NCBI GenBank assembly: GCA_009763385.1 | Contig: CM019831.1 | Span: forward strand, 79,085,845-79,149,844 | Direction of reading: 5' to 3' | Length of the DNA: 64,000 nucleotides | From: Coix lacryma-jobi var. lacryma-jobi | Taxonomy: Eukaryota > Streptophyta > Magnoliopsida > Poales > Poaceae | Shown here: positions 58,289 to 64,000 of the stretch, one piece after another | Numbering within the stretch: the stretch's first letter is position 1 | Layout: the number at the start of each line of letters is the position of its first letter | Program-made: the position numbers and the translations under genes | Notes under the pieces: model-generated | The model's input: the letters and a program-made list of their open reading frames with translations, nothing else | Told to the model about the DNA's origin: nothing | The model's database searches: none

Positions 58289-59640
58289 GGACCAGCAATT
58301 TTCTGTCTGAACATAATACATATGTCTACATAATGATCTCATAATCAACTCAATCCTCCCAGATGTGTCTGATTCTCTACTGATTTTGGTGGTGACTATG
58401 TGCTTTGATATCCGATAGTGCTTGCAGTAAAAGCTAAAACCTTGGAGCTTTATAAGTGTTGAGAGACAACTGATTAGTTTATGCCGTTAAAAAGCTAGTC
58501 CCCAGTTCAGAAAGGACTCTTGGTAGCTATGAAGGCTAGTCTCACAGAACAATGTTATGCCCGAAGTCTGTAAACCCACTGATATTGTTGTCGTACTCGT
58601 ACCTCCAAGTTTCAGTCATGTTCCTGCCAACTCTATCCTGGAGAAATTTAAATGGTAATACAAGACAGTACGTCAGCCTAGTAGCTCAGTCAGAATTATA
58701 CCTCGGATAAGGATACACTAATGATACATCTTGGTACTATGAAAAGGTTATTATAGATTATTTTGGATGAAGCCAGAAAGGACATTTAGAATCGGTCTCT
58801 TATTCTTGAGCAGTCAAGGTGTTCTACCGAAAATCAACTCTTAGAAGTGCAGATTGATGGCAAATTGATGTGTCAAATAACAGATTTCAGATTATGTTCT
58901 TGTATCGTTGAGTGAATATAAGAAGATTGCTCTCTGACGATGTAGTTCAACAAGTCAGTACCACTAAGTTGCAACTACACTAGGAAGAAGAATGATATTG
59001 ATCTGCTCGGTAGTACATCGATTCAGAACTTGGTATTTTACCCAAGAGGCTGCATCAAATTCAACTTGAGTGACTGTTGTTGTTTGGGGCTGAGAATTCC
59101 GTAAAGAAGGATCAATGAAAATGTGGACTTGGTAGAGTCAGCTATCACATTCACCGCTCTCATTCAGATTCGGATAATACAGTGTTATCATCAGAGAAAG
59201 AAAATTGCACACATAGAACCTTATGTAGTTTTTCCATCGGTTGTTATCTGGTTGAACAAACATTCACAGTAGTAAAAATAGTGGTTGTAGTCAGTCAGTT
59301 TCCCTAGTTTCGAAGGATGTTGTTTCTATATTCTCAATCGGACGAAGTTTCATTTTTGCAGAAATATTATCTTGGATTCCTTCCAAAGTAACAATGTAAT
59401 TTTGGTTTTTCTCGTCAATCTGACAATGTTGTCTTGAGTGCACCTTAGTGTTCAATGGAAATCAGTGAAGAAAATTCTTCCGATAAGAGCTAGTAATTGG
59501 AAAATGACATGAAAGATCATAAAGTTGTTCTGTTGATAACCGTTTCTGTTCTGTTAAAGAGGTCAGTATGTTGAGCTGCCAATAGCCTGTGATTAAGAAT
59601 GGGTATTATACTTCTCTTCCCTTGGAAAAGTCTTTCGTCC
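58289..59640 (+). other. Element C interior, last part
   Basis: No open frame of useful length and no recognisable domain on either strand in 1.35 kb. Possibly heavily decayed coding sequence. Confidence 0.5.
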
Positions 59641-59641
59641 A

Positions 59642-59675
59642 GAATCTCGGGACGAGATTCTTTTAAGGGGGAGGG
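59642..59675 (+). promoter_or_regulatory. Element C hairpin and polypurine tract
   Basis: The palindrome gaatctcgggacgagattc (59642-59660) is followed by TTTTAAGGGGGAGGG (59661-59675), directly before the LTR start. The layout is the same as in elements A and B. Confidence 0.8.
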
Positions 59676-59676
59676 C

Positions 59677-62600
59677 TGTAACACCCCAGGTGTTCGCCGT
59701 TAGTTGAGCAGTCAAGTTGAGCACAGACATGGTATATCAAGCAATGATGAATAACTAAATTCAAGTGTGTTAAGTAATGACAGAAGTTTTGGGATCAATT
59801 TCAGAGATGGAACCCCAGTTGGAATTATTCGGGAAATAATTAATAGAGCCAGTTAATAATGATTGCCAATTTATGAATATTCTGGATTAATGCTAAACAT
59901 GGATTTTTCATGTTCCCCACATCAGTTCCTGTCTATAGTGACTGGCGAAAAAGTTTCATGAAGTTTAGAATCAAAAAGTCACATGAAATGATGAGTCACA
60001 GCTTTGCCTTTAACGGCTGATTAACTGAAGAAAATCATTTGGGTTCAACCAAGTGTTGTGATTATGCCCAATCAACTATGTATCAACTCATGACCAAAAG
60101 TTATGAAAGTTCCGTGTTGAGCAGATGGCCAGAAAATGTTCCGACCGACGAGAAACCCTCATTCGGATCCTACCGGGGGACTACTTTGACCGGCATTGAA
60201 CGGTATTTTCGATTGTTCTCCTGTCAGTACGCCTTAAACGAAAGTTGTAGTACAGATCGAGATAAACAAATTTTGTTTTATGGCCGAGACCTGGATCGGT
60301 GCCGAAAATAGCGAAAACGAGCTCGCAAGATGAAGTACAGTGCGGATTTCAGGTTCTGGAAATTGGTTAAGTCTGTAATGCGAAATTGGAATTTCGGTCA
60401 GCGTGAAGCTGCTGTCGACGATCGTTACCAGGCAAACGATTGGGAATTTGACTGAGTGCCTTTAACGAAAGTCGGAGTACTCGGTGAGACGGCGACAACA
60501 AAATTAGTTTAATCGAAATCGGAGTCCGTTTTAGCAGTGTTTACCATTTTGGAGTTTGACCGAAAGTTTCCGGAAACTAGCCAAATTGGGAAAGAAATTT
60601 TTTGGAGCGGATGGCATGGCCGACCGGCGCCTACCCCCAGGCCGCGCACCTCCTGTCTCCCTCCGTCAAAAAGACCGAGCTGGCTTCCTTCTCCTCTCGG
60701 TCTCTCTCATTTTCCCCCTTCCTGGTCTCTTTCCCTCTGCGCTCTCTGCTATCCCCTCCATGGCAAGCAGAACCAGCTGCAGCTCGGGCTCCTTCCCTGC
60801 CATGGCCGCCCTCCTTGCTCCCCCGGCCTTCTCCTCTCCAAGGGTGTGCAGCAGCGGGCGCCCTCTCTCTCCCTGATTCCCCCTGCTGCCAGGCCGCGCA
60901 GAGCCACTGCCGCGAAGGCGCGACGCCGGACGCGCGAGGCCGCGACCCCGGGCGCGCGCTGCCGCGGGCAGGCCACCTGCAATGCCAAGCAGCAGCCCTG
61001 CCTTCCCTCTTGGCCACCAGCGAGCAGCAGCGCCCGACAGCCCCAGCAGAAACCCTAGGCCAAGCCTCGGCCTCCCCAGCCCGAGCTCAGTCCTTCCCGA
61101 TGTTCTCCCGTAAATCCCTGGTGAAAGCCCCTTTTAGCGAAACTGAAACTCTTTTATGGGTTTTTATGTAATGTTGTATGACTCAATATGTTTACTAACA
61201 TGTCCTTGGTTGTTTTGTACAGATCTGAGGGGCCCTGATCCAAAACTGTTTTTGATTTTTGTTTTTGTTAAATAGCAAATCTGGCTGAAATTTGAAAAAT
61301 GCGTGATAAATTGTGTGTTTGTCCAAAAATTGCAAGTGAGCACTTTTTGGAATCCTTATACGTAGGTCTATTTAGTGGATGCATAATATGTGGGCTGTTA
61401 GTGTAAAGTTTGTGCAGTGATGATTTATTTGTGTTAAATAGGGAGAAAATGATATCTGTTGTTGTCTTGCTTGAAATGATGTGAAATTGTTATGGTAGGA
61501 TCCTCTGGTCATGTGTGTGTTGTGATAAAAAGTTCAGATTTATTGGTGCATGTATGATTTGGTTATGGATTTATATTTCTTTGAGCTCATTAAATGGATT
61601 AAAATGAGTTGTGATAAATGTTTGCATGTAAAAATAGAAATGGTGGTTCTACTGCCTTTCTATGGTATTGTTGTAGCTTAGATAATTTTATTATGGTCAT
61701 GTGTTTGCAGAAAATATGTTATGTAGATTTATCTTACTCTCACATGCATTCTCGTGAATTAAACTTGTTATGTTTTTAATAATTAATCTATAAGACCTGA
61801 GCATGTAATCTTTTTACAATAGCTATATTTTGATGTTATCTATCACCTGTAAAAATATGAGCTCCAAATGAGGTGTTTACAACATCACTTAAAGTAATGC
61901 CCATGTTTGGTAGTTATTTAGTTAATGGAAGCTTAGTGATAAAATGAACGTATATATGTTTATATGCTTGCCTTGTTGCATGTTGATCTGAATTAAAGCA
62001 TGTTGATCATGTTCATGACTGTTAGGAATGTTTTAATAGCTCATATGTGTGCTCACATGTTAACCAAATAATTAGTGAAGTGAATTTGTTAATTTGCTGA
62101 AATGGCTGCTAGAACAGTTTCTGTTGTGGTAATTAATTCATAATATAAATGATGTTTTCTGTAGATTTGGTCTATACAAAAGTTGTAGATAACTTTCTTA
62201 TCTTGCTTGTCCTGAAATTGCATGATTTTAGGCCAAGTGGTTTGGGAGTTATACAGTTTAGAAGTTTGCTGTCAGGTTTCGATTGCTTTCTGTGCAGATC
62301 TGAAACAGTGGACTGTTTGGCTAATTTATCTTGTGAATCATGTGTTTATGTTAAAAGAAGAGTTGTAGTAATTTTCATAAGATTTCTAAAATGTCTTGGA
62401 TCACTATTTTTGGTGGTATAGAACTTGAGTTACACGTATTTAAAGTTAAGGTTCAGAATCTATCCAAGTCTGGACAGATTTGCTTGTTTGTGTTGTTTGA
62501 CCTTGACAACTGCTTAATCAACTTGAGATGATTATAAATAAGTTGTAGAAAACTTAATAAGCTTTCCAACAAGTCTTATATCAAGTCTTTTGGTGTTCTA

Positions 62601-64000
62601 AATCTCTAATTATGGCTGTTTGAAGGTAGAAGTCATATTCTGTCCAAAGTTTGGACAGAACTGCCTTGCATGTAATGTTTGGTCTTCTTAATGATTGAAT
62701 CATGTTTACATAGTAATAGCAAAGTTTTAGATAATTCTATTTTCTTTCTAGAAAGTCTAAGATCACCTTGTTTGGATGTCTATAGCTCCAGTTATGATTA
62801 AATTGATTGCTTGTTGTATGTTGTCCAAACTGTGTGCATAAACCCATGATTGCTTGCTATAGTTTGATGTTGCTTATGTGACCTTTGATGCTATATCATG
62901 CCTTGATAATAATTAGTTTATGCATTCCATGTTTCTAAATTAGTCAACCCAATATAGTATATAAATATGCTTACATAATATCGGTTAACTAAGGTAGAAG
63001 TTGTATGTGCATGCATGTGTCAAAGTGGGTGATGTATGTAGTCCTAGTTGATTGTTATAGTTAACCTTTCTACATGCCTAATGAACCTTGTTTAACACCT
63101 TAATATAACCATGACCTGCTGAAGTGAGTGCGTTGTGTGTGTGCTAAACTAATAATTAAGCTATGTCTTCTCTTATATAGTTGTCTTGATTGCTTATGTG
63201 AAATAGTTGGCAATGCTTGTGTTGTGTGTCTTATGTTTGCTTCATAAGTGTTTCCTCTGCATTCATACGCTTGCATTGTGCATCTCATTTAGATACGGTA
63301 GATATGCCATGAAGGATGGGCTGGTGAAGCTAAACCTGAAGATGGTGTTTGGTGGACAGTCCCGAAGATGCAGAGCTAAGCAAGTGTCAGAAGTGGAGAT
63401 GCTTGCCAAGCAAGTGTCACTTAACACTAACCTAGTGTTGGTTCCCAGGCAAGCCCGGGAGCATTCTAAGTCTCATACCCATCCTTTTATAAATGCAATT
63501 GAGTTAATATAATGATTGTTGCATTAAGTTATAGGAGTTATGTGAAACCATTGTTGCATTACTTATCCTTACCTTGATTAATTGAGATATACACCCTTGT
63601 TACCCTGCTAGGTCTAGGCTCGACTTATATGCCTAGCCATGCTTAGACCGGTAGAAGTCGGGCAACCTTCATGTTACCCGCGAGCAGTAGGTGGTTACTT
63701 GATCTTTTAGCGGAAAATTGCAAGTATGTGAGATAACTGAGTGTTGTGGATAATGGAGATCGGCAGATTCCTGTAGTGTTGTGCTACAGTATTTCCAGCC
63801 GTGTCGTATGGGGAAAAACAGTATCATGCTAAGACGGCCCTCTTGTCATGTTCAACGCATGCCCCACATTTAGCTGGAAGGATAACTCGTTCCGACCATG
63901 AAGCCGCTCATTGTTCTAGGCCGGCTCTCGAACCCCACGCATCTTCCGAAGCCACGAAGGGGGTATTGGGACGCGGGGGCGCGAAGAGTAAGACCCGGCA
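59677..64000 (+). repeat. Element C, 3' LTR (incomplete, runs off the window)
   Basis: It starts TGTAACACCCCAGG. From 59924 it matches the 5' LTR at high identity to the window end, with scattered substitutions and small indels (offset falling from 10353 to about 10335). The 246 bp at 59677-59922 supply the part missing from the 5' copy. Open frames here are the counterparts of those in the 5' LTR and are not called as genes. Confidence 0.9.

Larger units (their letters stand above)
49571..64000 (+). mobile_element. Element C: giant-LTR, largely non-coding gypsy element
   Basis: 49571 to about 53665 is repeated at 59924-64000, so these are the two LTRs of one element. The 3' LTR starts TGTAACACCCC at 59677; the 5' LTR ends TTCTGTTACA at 54636. 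Full LTR length is therefore about 5.3 kb, but the 5' copy lacks the first 246 bp. The interior (54637-59676) begins with a Met-tRNA-like primer site and ends with a polypurine tract, and contains no recognisable gag or pol. It resembles a large non-autonomous derivative of the Tekay lineage, given the shared LTR ends and the hairpin by the polypurine tract. The 3' end lies beyond the window. Confidence 0.85.

Noticed and set aside
1..64000. tRNA, rRNA, microRNA or ordinary host genes
   Set aside because: No cloverleaf, rRNA-like sequence or intron-exon host gene could be supported. The tRNA-like matches are retroelement primer-binding sites.

Overview
This window is plant nuclear DNA, almost certainly from a grass (Poaceae, probably a panicoid such as the sugarcane/sorghum/Miscanthus/maize group). 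That is an inference from the retrotransposon families and their GC-rich long terminal repeats (LTRs). No ordinary host gene, tRNA or rRNA was found. Essentially all 64 kb is a Russian-doll stack of LTR retrotransposons at different stages of decay, and most open frames are short or shadow frames inside LTRs.

Region 1 (1-16886) holds two nested Ty3/gypsy elements, both read on the minus strand. Element A (1-4933) has a 3.8-kb LTR, a partial second LTR and only 297 bp of interior. It sits inside the left LTR of element B (4934-16886). B is a Tekay/Del-type chromovirus with gag, protease, reverse transcriptase, RNase H, integrase and a chromodomain, broken by stops and one frameshift. Upstream of gag, B carries an extra ORF whose first 24 residues after Met closely copy the histone H3 tail. 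This is the most notable item in the window.

Region 2 (16887-48078) is a pile of Ty1/copia elements, mostly of SIRE/Maximus (Opie/Ji-like) type. N is a plus-strand LTR (16887-18543) lying in the gag of K (minus). K's LTR (19432-20206 plus 32375-33379) is split by H, a complete minus-strand copy at 20207-32369 with 1972-bp LTRs and an ATTTC target duplication. To the right is an older minus-strand copia, M (33380-35204 and 41813-43407). M is split by G, a complete gag-only copia at 35210-41807 with a CTGCT target duplication, and is then interrupted by F (plus strand, LTR 43408-45372, gag 45436-48040).

Region 3 (48079-64000): F is cut by the 5' LTR of an Athila/Tat-like gypsy element, D (48079-49363, then the start of an ORF). 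D is joined at 49571 to a very long-LTR, essentially non-coding gypsy element, C. C has a 5' LTR of about 5.1 kb lacking its first 246 bp, a 5-kb interior and a 3' LTR from 59677 to beyond the window end.

For the junctions where both sides are visible, the relative order of insertion can be read directly: A entered B, B entered N, N entered K, H entered K, and G and F entered M. Structural themes recur across unrelated families: tandem hairpins with covarying arms inside LTRs, dense arrays of short GC-rich motifs, a hairpin beside the polypurine tract, and primer-binding-site-like repeats near the 3' ends of copia elements.
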